Source: Corythoichthys intestinalis
Taxonomy: Eukaryota > Chordata > Actinopteri > Syngnathiformes > Syngnathidae
Length of the DNA stretch: 64,000 bases
Reading direction: 5' to 3'
NCBI RefSeq assembly: GCF_030265065.1
Contig: NC_080416.1
Coordinates: 6,075,501 to 6,139,500, forward strand
Shown piece after piece: positions 1 through 12,800 of the stretch (position 1 is the first letter of the stretch; each line of letters starts with the position of its first letter). The notes below the pieces were generated by a model, which worked only from the letters and a program-made list of their open reading frames with translations, was not told the origin of the DNA and made no database searches. The position numbers and the translations under genes were made by a program.

Positions 1-106
1 TTGATTCTTGACAAAAAAATTAAACTTCATATCTTTATGTTTGAAGCCCGAAATGTGGCGAAAGGTTGCAAGATTCAAGGGGGCCGAATACTTTTGCAAG
101 GCACTG
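1..106. mobile_element. Tc1/mariner right-end fragment
   Basis: The first bases match the terminal part of a fish Tc1 element, ending in GCAAGGCACTG followed by TA. The rest lies outside the window. It abuts the 3' tail of the LINE that follows. The match rests on memory of the family, not on a search. Confidence 0.6.
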
Positions 107-298
107 TATGTAATAATAATAATAATAATAATACATTTTATTTCTAGAGCGCTTTTCAGATACACAAAGACGCTTCACAAGAGGCATGGAATTACAGTAC
201 GATAAAAAGGTATTAAAAGGATTAAAAACTTAAAAGCACAATAAAAAGAGGTAAAAAATATGACAGCTAGGGGTTATGGTGGGTAAGATAGAGTGAAC

Positions 299-1728
299 AG
301 GTGTGTTTTCAGTCGAGATTTGAAAAGTGATAGAGTAGATGTGTTGCGGAGATCAGGGGGTAGGGAGTTTCAGAGCTGGGGGGCGCAATGACTAAAAGCT
401 CTGGAACCAAAGGTGGAGAGGCGGACACGGGGGACGGAGAGGGGGGGAAAAGTGGTAGGGCGAAGTGAACGGGTTGGATTGTTTGGATGGAGAAGATCGC
501 AAAGGTAGGGAGGGGCCAAGGCATGGAGTATTTTGAAGGTGATGATGAGGATTTTGTAATTGATTCTTTGTTTGACGGGAAGCCAGTGAAGTTGACGGAG
601 GATGGGGGTAATGTGGTGTGTTGCGGGGGTTCGTGTGATGAGGCGTGCTGCTGAGTTCTGGAGGAGCTGCAGTTTCTGGAGGGACTTATTAGGGAGACCG
701 AAGAGCAGTGAGTTACAATAATCGAGCCGGGTGGTTATTAGATTACAGACCAGGGTGGAAGCGATATGGCGGGTGAGAGAAGGGAGGAGGCGAGAAATGT
801 TGCGAAAGTGGAGATAGGCTGATCTGGTGATGCTGTTGATATGTGACCGGAAGGAAAGTGTGCTGTCGAGGATGACACCCAGACTCTTAACCTGAGATGA
901 AGGAGAGATCGGTAAATTGTTGATTGTAATAGAGAACTTATGGACATTAGAGAGTGTTGCGGTGGTACCAACCAAGAGGACTTCTGTTTTGGAGCTGTTA
1001 AGTAGGAGGAAGTTGGAGGAGAACCAGGAGTTAATGTCATCTAAGCAGAGGGTGAGGGAGGAAGGTGGGAGGGAGGCGGTTGGTTTTGAGGATATGTAGA
1101 GCTGGGTGTCATCCGCGTAACAGTGAAAGTGAATGTTGTGTTTGCGGAAAATGGAACCGAGGGGTAGAATGTAGATGATGAAGAGAAGCGGCCCCAGGAC
1201 CGAGCCCTGGGGCACGCCAGAGGAGACAGGGAGGGAACTGGATTGATGGGGGCCAAGTTTGACGAATTGTGTGCGGTTGGACAGGTAGGAAGTGAACCAG
1301 GAAAGGGGTGTGTGGGTGATACCAATGGAGGAGAGTCGGTCGAGAAGGATTGAATGGGAAATTGTGTCGAAGGCGGCAGTGAGGTCGAGGAAGACGAGAA
1401 TTGATAATAAACCGGAGTCGGATGCTGTGAGGAGGTCGTTTGTAATTCTAAGTAGGGCTGTTTCGGTGCTATGGAGGGGGCGGAAACCGGATTGAAAGTG
1501 CTCGTAAATGTCATTGGTAATTAGGTGGTTATGAAGTTGGGATGCAACAGTTTTTTCAAGAATTTTGGAAATGAAAGGTAGGTTGGAGATTGGGCGGAGA
1601 TTATAGAAGTTGGTTGGATCCAGGTTAGGTTTCTTTAGAATAGGTGTGATGGAAGCAGTTTTGAGGGATGGAGGGACTACACCGGATGTAAGTGAAGAGT
1701 GAATGATGGTGGTGATGAGGGAAGACAA
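299..1728 (-). CDS. LINE reverse transcriptase half
   Basis: This is a group II-like/LINE reverse transcriptase domain. Visible motifs are FLDLTAAFD near residue 111-121, [10 protein letters not shown] near 171-180, and the catalytic YADD near 204-207. The C-terminal domain contains [10 protein letters not shown], shared by L2/CR1 elements. Translation stops at 370-372 (TGA for the expected TGG), and the same frame continues with NSLPPDLR to about 299, so the lesion is a single nonsense change. It would prime reverse transcription at the nicked target site. Confidence 0.82.
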
Positions 1729-3320
1729 GTTTTTATGAGGGCAGTGGGAAGAGGATCAAGGTGACAGGTAGTGGATTTGGATTTGGTGATGATGTCAGAG
1801 ATAGCCGGGATTGAAGGAAGGATAAATGAAGAGAGGGTGCTAATGAGGGGAACATGAAAGGGAACAGGGTCAGTCCCAGAAACTGCAGCTCCGGAGTGGG
1901 TCAGGGATTGGTGAATGTCAGTGATTTTCGTGGAGAAGAATGTCAGGATGGCTTCACAAAAATTAGCAGAAAATATGTGACGAGGGAGTGGATCGGGAGG
2001 CTTAGTGAGTTTGGCTAAAAGTGAGTACAGGCCTTTAGAGTTGTGTTGATTAGCTGAGATGAGACTGGAATAGTAAGTTGATTTGGCTGCTTTGATTTGG
2101 TCCTTGTATAAACTGAGTTGTGCACAGTACATTTCTTTGTGTATTGATAGTCCAGTTTTCTTGTACAGGCGTTCGAGCTGACGGTTTCGTGACTTAAACA
2201 GGCGGAGAGCAGGGGTGAACCAGGGCGCGGATTGGGTGAAAGAAACAGAACGGGTTTTTAGGGGGGCGTGGTAGTTCAGGAGTGAGTGGAGATGGGTATT
2301 GTAGTGGGACACTAAATCGGCAGGTGAAATGGTGGAGTTTGTGGGAGGGAGGTTGTCAATGTCACAAGAGAGTGCTTGGGTGTTAATGGTCTCGGTCTTG
2401 CGAAATGAAATTGATCTGGGGAGGATAATTTTTGAATAGGGGATCTTGAGACTGAAAGTAACTAGGGAGTGGTCAGAGTATAGTAATGGGTGGGGGGTGC
2501 AGTCAGAAGGGGTGGAGCCAGAGCAGCAAACCAAGTCCAAAATGTGTCCTTTGTTGTGAGTGGGAAAGTTGATGCATTGTGTTAAACCGAGGCTGTCAAG
2601 GCAAGAGATGAAATCTTTTGTGAAGGGATTATTTTGATTGTCAAGATGAATGTTGAAGTCGCCAAGGATGATAATAGTTTGACAGAGGGAAAAAAGATGG
2701 ATGACCAGTTGTGAAAAATCAAGTAGAAAATCCTTGTTAGGTTTAGGCGGCCGGTATATAGTGGTAATTGTTGTGGGAGAACGACCAGGCAAGAGTGAGG
2801 CGGAGTATTCAAAAGATGTGAGAATGGGGCTATCAGGTACAGGTAGCAACCTCCAGTTATCACGGTAGATGGATGCAATTCCGCCACCACGACCAAAGTT
2901 ACGTGGTTGACACGTGTAGGTGAATCCAGGTGGAGTAGACTGATTCAGTGGGGTGAAATCCTTGGGCTGCTGCCATGTTTCGGTTAGACAGAGAATATCC
3001 AGTTTATGGTCACTTATGAGGTCATGAATAAGATGGTCTTTATTTGAGAGAGAGCGAATGTTGAGCAAGCCGAATTTAATACTGGTATCAGTGTGCTTAT
3101 GAGGAAGGATCGGAGGCATTAATTTAATATGGGATAGGTTGTTGATGTTTGCTCTTTTGTGGGTAGGATGGGCACGCGTGGGTCTTACACAAATAATGGT
3201 TGGAATTGGAAAAACAAAAGTGTGGGAGTGTAATGGCGAAAAGTTCCAGGTGGGGGAGCTAGGGCCAGTGGTATGCTGTGACGGTGCAGCGAAAGAGAGA
3301 GAGGGAGAATGCGAAGGCAA
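1677..3320 (-). CDS. LINE endonuclease half (AP-endonuclease-like)
   Basis: About 547 residues are open. Endonuclease motifs appear in order: NIRS near residue 88, LCLTETW near 111-116, GDFNIHL near 220, and YSDHSLVTF further on. These are the Mg-binding and catalytic motifs of exonuclease III-like LINE nucleases that nick the target DNA. The last residues before the stop are out of frame with the downstream RT. The reading frame opens at TTG, so the true start is probably further upstream, beyond the hAT-like insertion. Confidence 0.8.
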   Translation of the reverse strand: MPSHSPSLSFAAPSQHTTGPSSPTWNFSPLHSHTFVFPIPTIICVRPTRAHPTHKRANINNLSHIKLMPPILPHKHTDTSIKFGLLNIRSLSNKDHLIHDLISDHKLDILCLTETWQQPKDFTPLNQSTPPGFTYTCQPRNFGRGGGIASIYRDNWRLLPVPDSPILTSFEYSASLLPGRSPTTITTIYRPPKPNKDFLLDFSQLVIHLFSLCQTIIILGDFNIHLDNQNNPFTKDFISCLDSLGLTQCINFPTHNKGHILDLVCCSGSTPSDCTPHPLLYSDHSLVTFSLKIPYSKIILPRSISFRKTETINTQALSCDIDNLPPTNSTISPADLVSHYNTHLHSLLNYHAPLKTRSVSFTQSAPWFTPALRLFKSRNRQLERLYKKTGLSIHKEMYCAQLSLYKDQIKAAKSTYYSSLISANQHNSKGLYSLLAKLTKPPDPLPRHIFSANFCEAILTFFSTKITDIHQSLTHSGAAVSGTDPVPFHVPLISTLSSFILPSIPAISDIITKSKSTTCHLDPLPTALIKTCLPSSPPSFTLHLHPV

Positions 3321-3325
3321 TGGGG

Positions 3326-4996
3326 TAGTGACGGGATCTCTCGTTCACTTGAGTAAACGAATCCATTCCGGTTCGTTCAGTAAAAAGATTCGTTCAAACG
3401 AATCGTTCAACAAATCGTTCGCCCCCCTCATCTCCCTCCCCGCCCAAATGAATCGTTCGGTTAGTGAACGGGAAGTGACGTTGCCGAACGAATCACCAAA
3501 GACCGCTTCGCAGTATAACTGAACGGGAAGTGACATTGCTTGGTCCCTCCCTCTCTTGCACATTGACCACTCGTCGTAGTTTCAGAAATGAGTGACAGGC
3601 GATATCATTCTGCTTTCACAGACACAGACAGCCTCGTCTCCCTCCCGCTGCTCCAAAAGCGAGGGAGAACTTCCGCGTCGTCTGTCCTAGTTCTATGGGC
3701 TCAAAGTCATGGCTCGTGCTTGCATTTCGATTTAGGACACGGTTAAACATTTTCCTTTTGAGGGGGAAGTGGGGGTTTGGGGTCGGGGGCGCACGGACTT
3801 TCTTTAGCATGATCTTGCTCACATATACAATGCTGCTGCTTCTACCAGCCAACGCGGCATGCTTGCTGTCACGAAAATAAAAATAAATCGAAAGTTTAAT
3901 TCCTAAATATGGAACGACCAACACATCATATTTTCTCTCGCTCTGTTGTATTTTTGTTTTTTATTATTAAGACGATCGTATTGAATTTTTGCACTGGTAT
4001 TAATAAATAAAATAATCCGGTCAGCTCCCCTGTCGTCCCCGCATCTCAGCTCGTCAAATGCTGACGAGAAATAATTGTTTGCTCTTTATGATGTCGCCTT
4101 TCTACTCTCATTAGTCTGTTAAGAAAAATGTAGACATATTGCGACTTCTCCCGTGTCCGCGCGCTTTGTTTTGGGCGCTTGAGTAGCACATGATGGACGG
4201 ATTGACATAATTTGTCAAACCAACCGACACCCTCTGACACGGGGGGGGAAACACTCGGAAAAAATTGACATGTATATACAGTTTCATTGCAAATCAGTAT
4301 TGTGGTGATCATACTAAATATTCTTTTTTTTCTGTGCACATATGAGGTAAATATCGCTGTCATGAAGCCTCCATATAGTGACAGTTCTCTGCCCGCTTCA
4401 CTGCCGTCACTGCCTCGTAGCTACGCGTGTTTTAAATTACTGTAAATTTGATAGTATATCGTCATAGGTACAGTCCCGAGTCTGTTGAGAAAAGTAGAAC
4501 ACTAAACCATGCTCGCTAGATTTGTGCGGTGTTTTTGTCTGTTTGAGCAGCATTTGATAGGCTCCACGTTAACAAATATGTGACAAAGTCATTTCCTTTC
4601 ATTTTATGACTCGTTCACCGCATAGTCATTACTGGAAAGTCAAGTTAGCAGCAAGCTAGGTCAGGAACCGGAGGACCGAATCACTGAACGGGAAGTGACA
4701 AAACTCAGTCTTTCCCCCCTGCCTGCACGCTTGCTGCTTATTTGGCCACACGTGGGAATGAGTGACAGACGCCTTGATTCTGTTTCCGCTCCCTCCCCTG
4801 CACGCAATGAGGCTGGCGTCTGATTGGTCGTGTGCGATGTCAGAAGACGCTGCCGCTTGCTCAACGCCCTCCCACGCAGCGAACAAGCGCCACCAACTTC
4901 ATAGAACGAATCAGTGCAGATGGTGATTAGTTCGGTCTCGTTCACCCAAACAATTCGTTCAAAAAGAACGAATCGTTCGCGACCGATACAACACTA
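3326..4996. mobile_element. Non-autonomous hAT-like element with 8-bp TSD
   Basis: It is flanked by the perfect 8-bp duplication CAATGGGG at 3318-3325 and 4997-5004. The ends begin TAGTG and finish CACTA. Both ends carry clustered GAACGA/TCGTTC subterminal motifs. No transposase is recognised inside the 1671 bp. An 8-bp target duplication is the hallmark of hAT transposition. It sits against the 5' end of the LINE open frame. Confidence 0.78.
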
Positions 4997-5004
4997 CAAT
5001 GGGG

Positions 5005-5163
5005 TCGGAAAGGGAGGGGTATCGGTTCAGATGATACACGGTTTGATTCAAACCATTGTTTTCAAAAACTATTAAGGAAACATTTAGAAAATTTCCAGAA
5101 TAAATGTCTGGATTTTTGAGCAAATTAAAATTGCAAGATTTGAACATAAATTATATGAACATA
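5005..5163. other. Short unassigned segment between two insertions
   Basis: This should be the sequence the 3326-4996 element jumped into, so it may be the LINE 5' region or its flank. I see no diagnostic motif. Confidence 0.3.
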
Positions 5164-5606
5164 CACTGAGGCAAATAAGTATTTAGTCAACCACTAATTG
5201 TGCAAGTTCTCCTACTTGAAAATATTAGAGAGGCCTGTGCTGAAGGAATGTGGGAAAAAAAAAACAGAAAATCACATTGTTTGACTTTTAAATCATTTAT
5301 TTGCAAATCATAGTGGAAAATACAGTAAGTATTTGGTCAATATCAAAAGTTCATCTCAGTACTTTGTTGGCAATAACGGAGGCCAAACGTTTTCTGTAAC
5401 TCTTCACAAGCTTTTCACACACGGTTGCTGGTATTTTGGGCCATTCCTCCATGCAGATCTCCTCTAGAGCAGTGATGTTTTGGGGCTGTCGTTGGGCAAC
5501 ACGGACTTGCAACTCCCTCCTCACCCCGTGGCGTCAAAATGATAACAAGAACGGGGAGCAAAAATCCCAGAACCACACGGGGGACCTAGTGAATGACCAA
5601 CACAAA
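5164..5606. mobile_element. Tc1 fragment, left end
   Basis: It begins CACTGAGGCAAATAAG after TA and runs through the same terminal sequence as the copies at 50408 and 53663. It includes the inverted piece of the transposase 3' end, then enters the transposase N-terminal region and stops around 5606. The right end is missing. Confidence 0.75.
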
Positions 5607-5999
5607 TTTGTTCATAATCTCTAAACTACCCACGAATTCAAGAAACATAACATTTGTCCTCAGAAAACTCAAAATTCTCTGTCTAAAAAAAAAACACACT
5701 CGGGTTTTGCAGGTTAGCAATTCACAGTTTAAGTTATGCTAACTCTGATGCAGGTCAGCCTTTCAGTAGCAAAATTAGTGGTGTTTTCCCCACTTCCACA
5801 ACATTGACGTATTTTTACATGGCTGACAGCGGCTGCTGCTGCTGTATAATAATATTATGTATAACAATCTCTAAACTATCCATGAATGCAAAAAAAAAAA
5901 AAAAAAAACATTTGTCCTAAGAACACTTAATATTCTCTGTCTAAATAAAGAAATTAGATATGACAAAAAAAACCCTATTTAGGGATAAACAATTAAAAA
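5607..5999. repeat. Direct-repeat-rich noncoding stretch
   Basis: Two related segments of about 90 bp lie at roughly 5610-5695 and 5865-5945. The segment 5695-5845 is repeated at about 7440-7600, on the other side of the LINE fragment. No gene is seen. Confidence 0.55.
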
Positions 6000-7264
6000 T
6001 GGGGCCTTCCTTCCTACATGATAGGGATTTCTTTGTGTCAATCGGAAACTATCAGTCAGAACGAACCAAATTCACGTGTGGAGTCCCTCAAGGGTCAATT
6101 CTTGGACCACTCTTATTCAACATCTATATGCTTCCGTGAGGTCAGATAATGGAACAGTATGACATCTCCTATCACGCCTATGCAGATGACACACAACTGT
6201 ACATTTCTGTGTCCCCACATGATTATAGTCCCTTAGTCTCCCTGAGTAAATGCATTCATCAAATCAATGAATGGATGTGCCAGAATTTTCCCCAGTTAAA
6301 TGTGGAGAAGACAGAGGTGATCATTTTTGGGCCAAAAAAGGAAAGGTCAAAGATAAGCAGGCAACTTAGCACTATGTCACTTACAGCTACAAATCAAGTC
6401 AGAAACCTTGGCGTAATTATTGACTCAGACCTAAAATTTGATAGCCATCTAAAGTCCGTCGCTAAATCCGCTTATTACCACCTGAAAAAATATGACCAGA
6501 ATTAAGGGGCTTCTGACTCAACAAGACATGACATCAACAAAACTCATGCATGCATTCATTTTCAGCAGATTGGACTATTGCAACGGTATATTTACAGGTC
6601 TTGATAAAAAAATCAGTCAGGAAGCTGCAGCTAGTACAGAATGCTGCAGCCAGAGTCCTCACAAATACAAGGAAGCTGGACTACATTACACCGGTTTTGA
6701 AATCGCTACACTGGCTACCAGTGAGTCAAAGGATAGACTATAAAATACTACTGCTCGTCTCCAAAACACTTAATGGCCTTGGACCAAAATACATGCTTGA
6801 CTTGTTAGATTCCTATGAGACATCTAGACCCCTAAGGTCGTCTGGAACCGGTCTTCTGCATGTTCCAAGAACCAAGCAGGGTGAGGCAGCATTTAGTTAT
6901 TATGCTCCTCACCTCTGGAACAAGTTACCCGAAGGTCTGAAGTATGCTCAAACTGTTAGCTCTTTTAAATCAGGGCTAAAAACGCTTTTGTTTAGCACTG
7001 CATATCCTTAACTGCCTATATATTTCAATCTACTTGCTTTCTATTCCTCTTGTGCTTATCCCCATTGCTGATTTCAATTATTATTAGTAGTAGTAGTTTT
7101 TGTTTTATTTATTTTTCATTCTATTTGTGATTAAATGCGATCTTTTGTCTTGGTTTTTACGTAGTATTGATTTAAATGTGATTTTTATGATCTTCATGTG
7201 ATGTAAAGCACTTTGAATTGCCTTGTGTTGAATTGTGCTATATAAATTTGTCTTGCCTTGCCTT
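6000..7264 (+). mobile_element. 5'-truncated L2-clade LINE
   Basis: This is the 3' part of a second L2-type LINE in plus orientation. It has a GVPQGSILGP motif near 6080, YADD near 6178-6190, and the C-terminal SLHWLPVSQRIDYK region near 6700-6740. The coding part ends at about 7011. The 3' end has the L2-like GTAAAGCACTTTGAATTGCC element and a short TTGCC repeat. The coding frame is broken near 6140 and again between about 6490 and 6620. It belongs to a different subfamily from the LINE at 109-3325. Confidence 0.8.
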
Positions 7265-7944
7265 CCTTGAGGAAAAACACGACTGCTTTTGTCCACAAAC
7301 TCAACAAAAATGAAAGCTCCTTTGCGCTGCTTTCAGGTTCACAGGAATAAAATAAAAATTAACATCGGGGTCAAATTCGGTTCACGGCATTTCTCAGTTT
7401 TATTAACATAAAAACAGTAGAAAACACATACAGGACACCTCTCTAAGCAGCCTCCTACTCGAATTTTGGAGGTTAGAAAATTCACACAATTTAATGTTAT
7501 GTTACCTCTGATGCAGGTCAGACTTTCAGAAGCAAAATTAGTGGCGTTTTCCCCACCTCCACAACATTGACGTCTTTTGACATGACTTACAGTGGCTTCT
7601 CCTGCTGCCCGGAAAAAAAAAAAAAAAAAAATCGAATGTCCCGACACTTCAAAGGGGACAGAGGAGGCGGTATGTTGTCGACATGTTGTATTTCTGTCGG
7701 GGCTGTGTGTATGTGGAGGTTCAAGTCATCAGCCAATCAAATGTGCGTTTGAGGAAAAAAAAACATGGATTGCCACATTTAGTGTTTGAAAAAAAGGTTA
7801 AATCTAAGTCCGAACACAATAAAAATAATTCACGTTGTTATGGTAGGGTCAATTCTATCCTTACAACATATGGGAAGACAATCTAAATGACCTACAGTAT
7901 ATAACTGAAGTCATGATATAATGCAAATACGGTTGGCGGGGACA
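7265..7944. other. Noncoding stretch with repeat copy
   Basis: It holds the 7440-7600 copy of the repeat also found at 5695-5845, and a poly(A)-like run near 7612-7630. No supported gene. Confidence 0.4.
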
Positions 7945-8237
7945 ATTTGAGCATCCTGAAAAGTTGCTAGTGTTATGTCCCTACCATCCCGAAGCAAACC
8001 TAGGCCCTTGCATACAGTCAGTTCAAAAGTACAAGAACTGTGCCACATATAAAGATCACTGGAACAGTTTCATCTGGAATTAATGTATGAGGAAACATCA
8101 AATAACATGTACAATTTCCCCAACATATATATATATATATATATCCATCCAAGAAGTTTCTTTGTTCCTGCAACCTGGCCAACAGAATGGCTCCCACAAC
8201 CTAAGAAGTGGGGTGCCTCTGCCCTAAACCTTACAAC
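7945..8237 (-). other. 3' flank of MHC gene A
   Basis: This block is shared with the regions downstream of gene B (about 16690-16975) and gene C (24463-24715). It is therefore part of the duplicated unit, probably 3' UTR or 3' flank on the minus strand. It is split from gene A by the insertion at 8238-9686. Confidence 0.6.
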
Positions 8238-9686
8238 TAGGGTTGGGATTCTCTGGCATGAAGCCGATTCGATATGTATCTAGATACAAAGGTTACGATT
8301 CGATTAAAAAACGATACATTTTTAAGGCCGAGCGATTCGATACAGTGTAAGAACGATACGGTTCGATAGAGCGAAAACGATACGATCGTAAATATTTGTT
8401 GTGTTTGTACAGTATTTTAAACATATAAAAAGACCACGTTTCTAATATAGCAAAATTAAACAACAAAATTTCATACCAATGTTATGTTTTATTTTTTTAT
8501 GGAAAAAAATTAAAATAAATAAGGCTTACTATATGACCGTCATTTTGTTGGATGGGATTGATAATAAAATAAAACTCAAGTGACAGACAACAATAAAGTG
8601 CAGTCATTCAATTAAGGTATTTCCTGGTGTTTTGAACACAAGAGGTAAGTAATTTAAGTGCAAACTTTCAACGTAAACATCAATTATATGCAGCAGCTCT
8701 AGAAAAAAAAAAAAAGAATTAAACCTGCTAGTGTTATCATAAATAAATAATACATTATGCTTTACCACTGGTATAATTGGGGTAATAAAAACATGGCATT
8801 TTAGACAGACAGGTCAATAATCATTACTTTAACCTAATACACAGCAAAGTCATTCACTCATGCCTGTGCTTCCTCATTTTTTTATTCCTCATCACTGTCC
8901 ATATCTTTTTTGAAGGGCAGATTTTTCTTGAGGAAGATCAACTAATCCACATGTTCATATTTAAGAAGACTGTGTTTCGTGGAAACAATATGCCGCCCTT
9001 TCCACCATTGTAGTGGGTTATTTTTCAGGGTTAAAAACTCACAATCTCTGTACCGCTCCACACTTCACACAAGCTCTGTCCCATGCGAACAGATCTGGCT
9101 GCCTTCATCACTTCGAAGTCGGACTTTTGTTTTCCTGGGTGCGTTGAAAATCAATCGCTGCGCGTCGCTGGCGTCGGTGATCACATTCTCCATTGTTTTT
9201 AGCATGTTGCTTCGTTGCCACAACTAGTTTCATTTTGGGCTGTGAAGAAAATGCTACGGAGCGTGCGTGACAGTGGTTTCGTTAGCTCTCGCGTTGTTAT
9301 GACATGCCCGTGACGATCGGGTAATGACGGCGACTAGTAGCGGTTCTGCCGAAATGCATGGGAAGTAACTTGTGGCAACCACGACTGTGAGTAGTGCTTG
9401 TCCATATTATATCATGCGTGCGGTCTCGATCTAAGTGCGCTGTGTGGTGAATGACACAAGCGCAGCATGTGAAGTAAAAGCTAAATTATTATCATATTAA
9501 GCAATGCATTGAACTAGGCATTAGAAGCGGATTCTTGCGCTCGCGATAGCCGAATTCTATCTCTACTATCGGTTCATTGAATATTTAATGGCTAATTACT
9601 GTTGAATGGTAACTTTACTGTCGATACATCTGTATGTCTCACCTGGAAAACCGGATATCCGGTCGTATCGGTTTATCGTTCTCAAG
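8238..9686. mobile_element. Non-autonomous hAT-like element downstream of gene A
   Basis: It is flanked by the 8-bp repeat CTTACAAC at 8230-8237 and 9687-9694. The homologous position downstream of gene C (about 24713-24720) has a single CTTACAAC and no insert, so gene C gives the empty site. Near the left end there are many short ACGATAC/GATTCGAT motifs. No transposase is recognised. Confidence 0.75.
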
Positions 9687-9823
9687 CTTACAACATATCA
9701 TTATAATTGATGCATCAATTGGATCTTAAAAAACACCAAATCAAGCACAAAAGTCCACATGACACAAATGGCCCAATTGGACAAGAAATCCAGTCTTTTC
9801 GTGCTTGCGTTGGAACATCGCAA

Positions 9824-12800
9824 TCATCTTCCAACACCTGCAAGAAGAAGAGGACAAGAAATATTGACTCCTTCTTCAAAGAAGAACACAGCGATCGGGT
9901 TGGACTTACCATGTGAAGGGGTCTCACTCGGGAGCGGGCTCGGCTGAAGGGGGGGCTCGGCGGTAGGAGAAGCGGCCTCGGGAACGCTCTCGAAGGAAGA
10001 TTGCTCAGAATTGGCTGCCAAAAGGCAATAAAATCAAAAGATTTGGTGAAGGTCAGACCTCCGCCTTGGCTTTGTTTAGCTCCAAGGAAAGATTTTGACT
10101 TACCAGCTTGGGTGTATTTAGCTGCAAGCAAAAGACACAAGCAAAGTTGTTGTCACCGGCAACTAAAGAAATTGCTGACATAGTAAACGTCCCTTACCTT
10201 TTCTGAATTTGAAAACGACGACGACAATGATGATTGCGAGGGCTATGAGCACCAAAGGGACAGTGACGGCCAACGCCGTCTTCCTCCTTTCTTCCGCTTC
10301 ATAAAGGAACAGAGGTGAGTCTTCATTTGACGAGAACAGAAGCATGCGACTCACCTTCAATGCGTTCGTTGCTCAGGATTTTCGCGTGGTCCAGTGGGAC
10401 AATGACGTCCTCCGGGACGCCGGCCGGCTGGAAGATGCACTCGTACTTGGCGTCGGCGTCCAACGCTTTGAGGACGGCGGTGGTCTGGAAGGTCCCGTCG
10501 TGGTTGGGGAGGGTCTCGCCCATCTCCACGTCCTCAAAGAGCTCCTCGCCGTCCTTCTTCCAAAACAGGGCGGCCTCCCTGGGGTAGAAACCCGTGGCGT
10601 GGCAGGTCACTGGCGACCGCGACGTCTTCTGCAGCAGGGAGATCCGCGGAAGCTCTGGACGAAAAATGCAGAGTGTACTGACTAAACCCGATTCTCAGTC
10701 TGATACTGAATGACATTAAGGAGTTTGTGATGACGTGCGCCCAGTGTAGATGAAGAAGCGTAGCATACACAGCGAGTCCATTTCTCTTATCCAATAGTTC
10801 ATTTTGGTGGCATCTTGTAACTTAACTCAAATGCTCTTTATCCAAATAAAAGTAACAAACCAAAAGACTCAAAAAACGTATTCATAACGGAACAAACAAA
10901 ATGAGTACATTCGTTTTAAGCACAATGAAGCTACAGTCAAAATTGTTTTGCCCTCCTAACGAGCAACACCTGCGAAATCATTAGCTGTCATTTTAAGCGT
11001 ACCGGGGCTGAAGATAATCCGGGTCAGTGGAAAGACATGATTTACAGCCCCTAGTGGTAAGGAGTAAAATTACAAATAATAACACTAATAAGTCAGGAAT
11101 ATGGCTCATACACAGAGAATAGTTTAGGACAAAAGATGGTGAAAGTGTGTGAGGAGAAAGAGGGACAGGAAAAGAAGAAACAACGAGTAAAGTGTGAGAT
11201 GGGAAAATATCTAAGGGGCAAAGATAAAAAGGATGCATGGTTGAGACAATCTACAAGAGAAGCAAACACGTAGGGAATGTGTGAGAGGACAAACGAAGAT
11301 TGAAGGAGAAAACAGACATAACCAAGACAAAATGTGTGAAAGGACCAAAAAACGGAATGAACAAAAGATGTTGAGAGAGGGAAAAGATGGTTAAAACTTG
11401 GGAGCAAAAATTTAGAAAGACTGTGGGAGTAAAAAAAAAAAAGAAGGGCTCATAAGTCATATGAAAGAAAAAATATGGAGAGAACACGTGAGAGGACCAA
11501 CGATGAAAAGAATGTGTGAGATGAAAAATGATAGGAGAAAATGAACATGTGAGAGGAAAAAAGATATTGGGAAGAAATGAGAATGTAGGAGAGAAAAGAT
11601 GGATGGAAAGCATGAGAGGACAAAAGATGGAGGGAAGAGGTGGAGAAGGGAAAGGGTTAAACAAGGAAAGGCTGTCGTGGGAGTCAACTTCCTGTAGGAG
11701 GCGGCGGTGTGCAAAGATTGTACCTGTTCTCATGAGGAAGTCCCTCCCATTGTGAACGTGTCTCTTCAAGGAGGAAGGGCAAAGCTCAGTCATGTAATGC
11801 TTCTTCCATTGCTTAAGATTGTCTGATTGTTCCCACTTGTGTTTGGTGACGACAGCTTGCGGCTTGACCGCGATCCACCTCAGTCCCTTCAAATCAAACG
11901 ATATAAAGTCTTCTCCGTCGTAAGCGTAGTGTTGCCAACCGTCCACCTCGCCGGTCTCATCGTCCCATTCGCAGCCATACATCACCTGGAACATGTGAAC
12001 ACCTGAGAGAAAGGCACGTGACGGCGTGTCCAGAGATAAGCCAACGTCTGCTGAAAAAGGCGACCAGCATACGAAATGTCTTGAAATGCTCCAAAGTTGG
12101 ACGGCAACAAACCTCCAGTTTGGTTGAAGCGCTCTTTAGCAGTTTCAATGTTGACTTTGTGGACCTGCTCCTCGTGAATATTGATCTGTGTAACTCTCTC
12201 CCAGTAGTCCGGATCCTCAACTGTGATTTTGTTCATCCACTCCTGTTTGGGTCGATATTTCCTGCTCTTGCAGTCGTAGTGTGTAATCTGAACACCGTCA
12301 ACATAACCCACCTCCAAGTACTCTGGGAAGCTTGGAATTCGAGACGACACAGTCTGGATATACTTGAGCGTGTGAATCACTGAAAGAAAAAGCAAAAACA
12401 TTTGTCATCTGACATCCCAAAATCTTCTACTCATCTCATTTAAAAAGATTGGAACACAGCAACACCAGAAAACACTTTCACCAAACTCATCACCATTTAT
12501 GTAGCCTTTCATTTAAAAAAGAACAGTGTCGTGTCCCATAAACTGGACATCAATTTACAAGCAAATACCTAGAAAAGTAATAAACCTACTCAATGAAACG
12601 AGGCGGATTGTGCATTTTATTCCTTCAAATTTGGAAGCCGCAGTGCATTGTGGGTCGAATCGCCATTTTGAGTGCTCACTTATTGTAAACAACTGAGCAG
12701 TGAGAATCGCCTTTGCTTTCATCATACTCTTTGATAAAATGGGACATTCGTGTTGTGTGAAAGGCTGCCATACTAAATCACACGACAAAAATGGCAGCAA

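Larger units (their letters stand above)
109..3325 (-). mobile_element. L2-clade LINE, nearly full coding region
   Basis: The element reads right to left: an apurinic endonuclease domain, then reverse transcriptase, then a short 3' UTR ending in a (TAA)n-type tail at about 109-133. A short 3' end with a microsatellite tail is typical of the L2/CR1 group. Two coding defects are visible: a one-base frame change near 1730 between the endonuclease and RT halves, and a TGA at 370-372 where relatives have Trp in a Q-L-W-N-S-L-P type motif. The 5' end is unclear because a hAT-like element sits directly beside it at 3326. The element looks young but not autonomous. Confidence 0.85.

Noticed and set aside
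3139-3522. 127-codon plus-strand frame
   Set aside because: Antisense to the LINE and running into the hAT-like element; a shadow frame.
11251-11994. 247-codon minus-strand frame
   Set aside because: It is the alpha2 exon of gene A read through its donor into the pyrimidine-rich intron; only 12002-11724 is exon.
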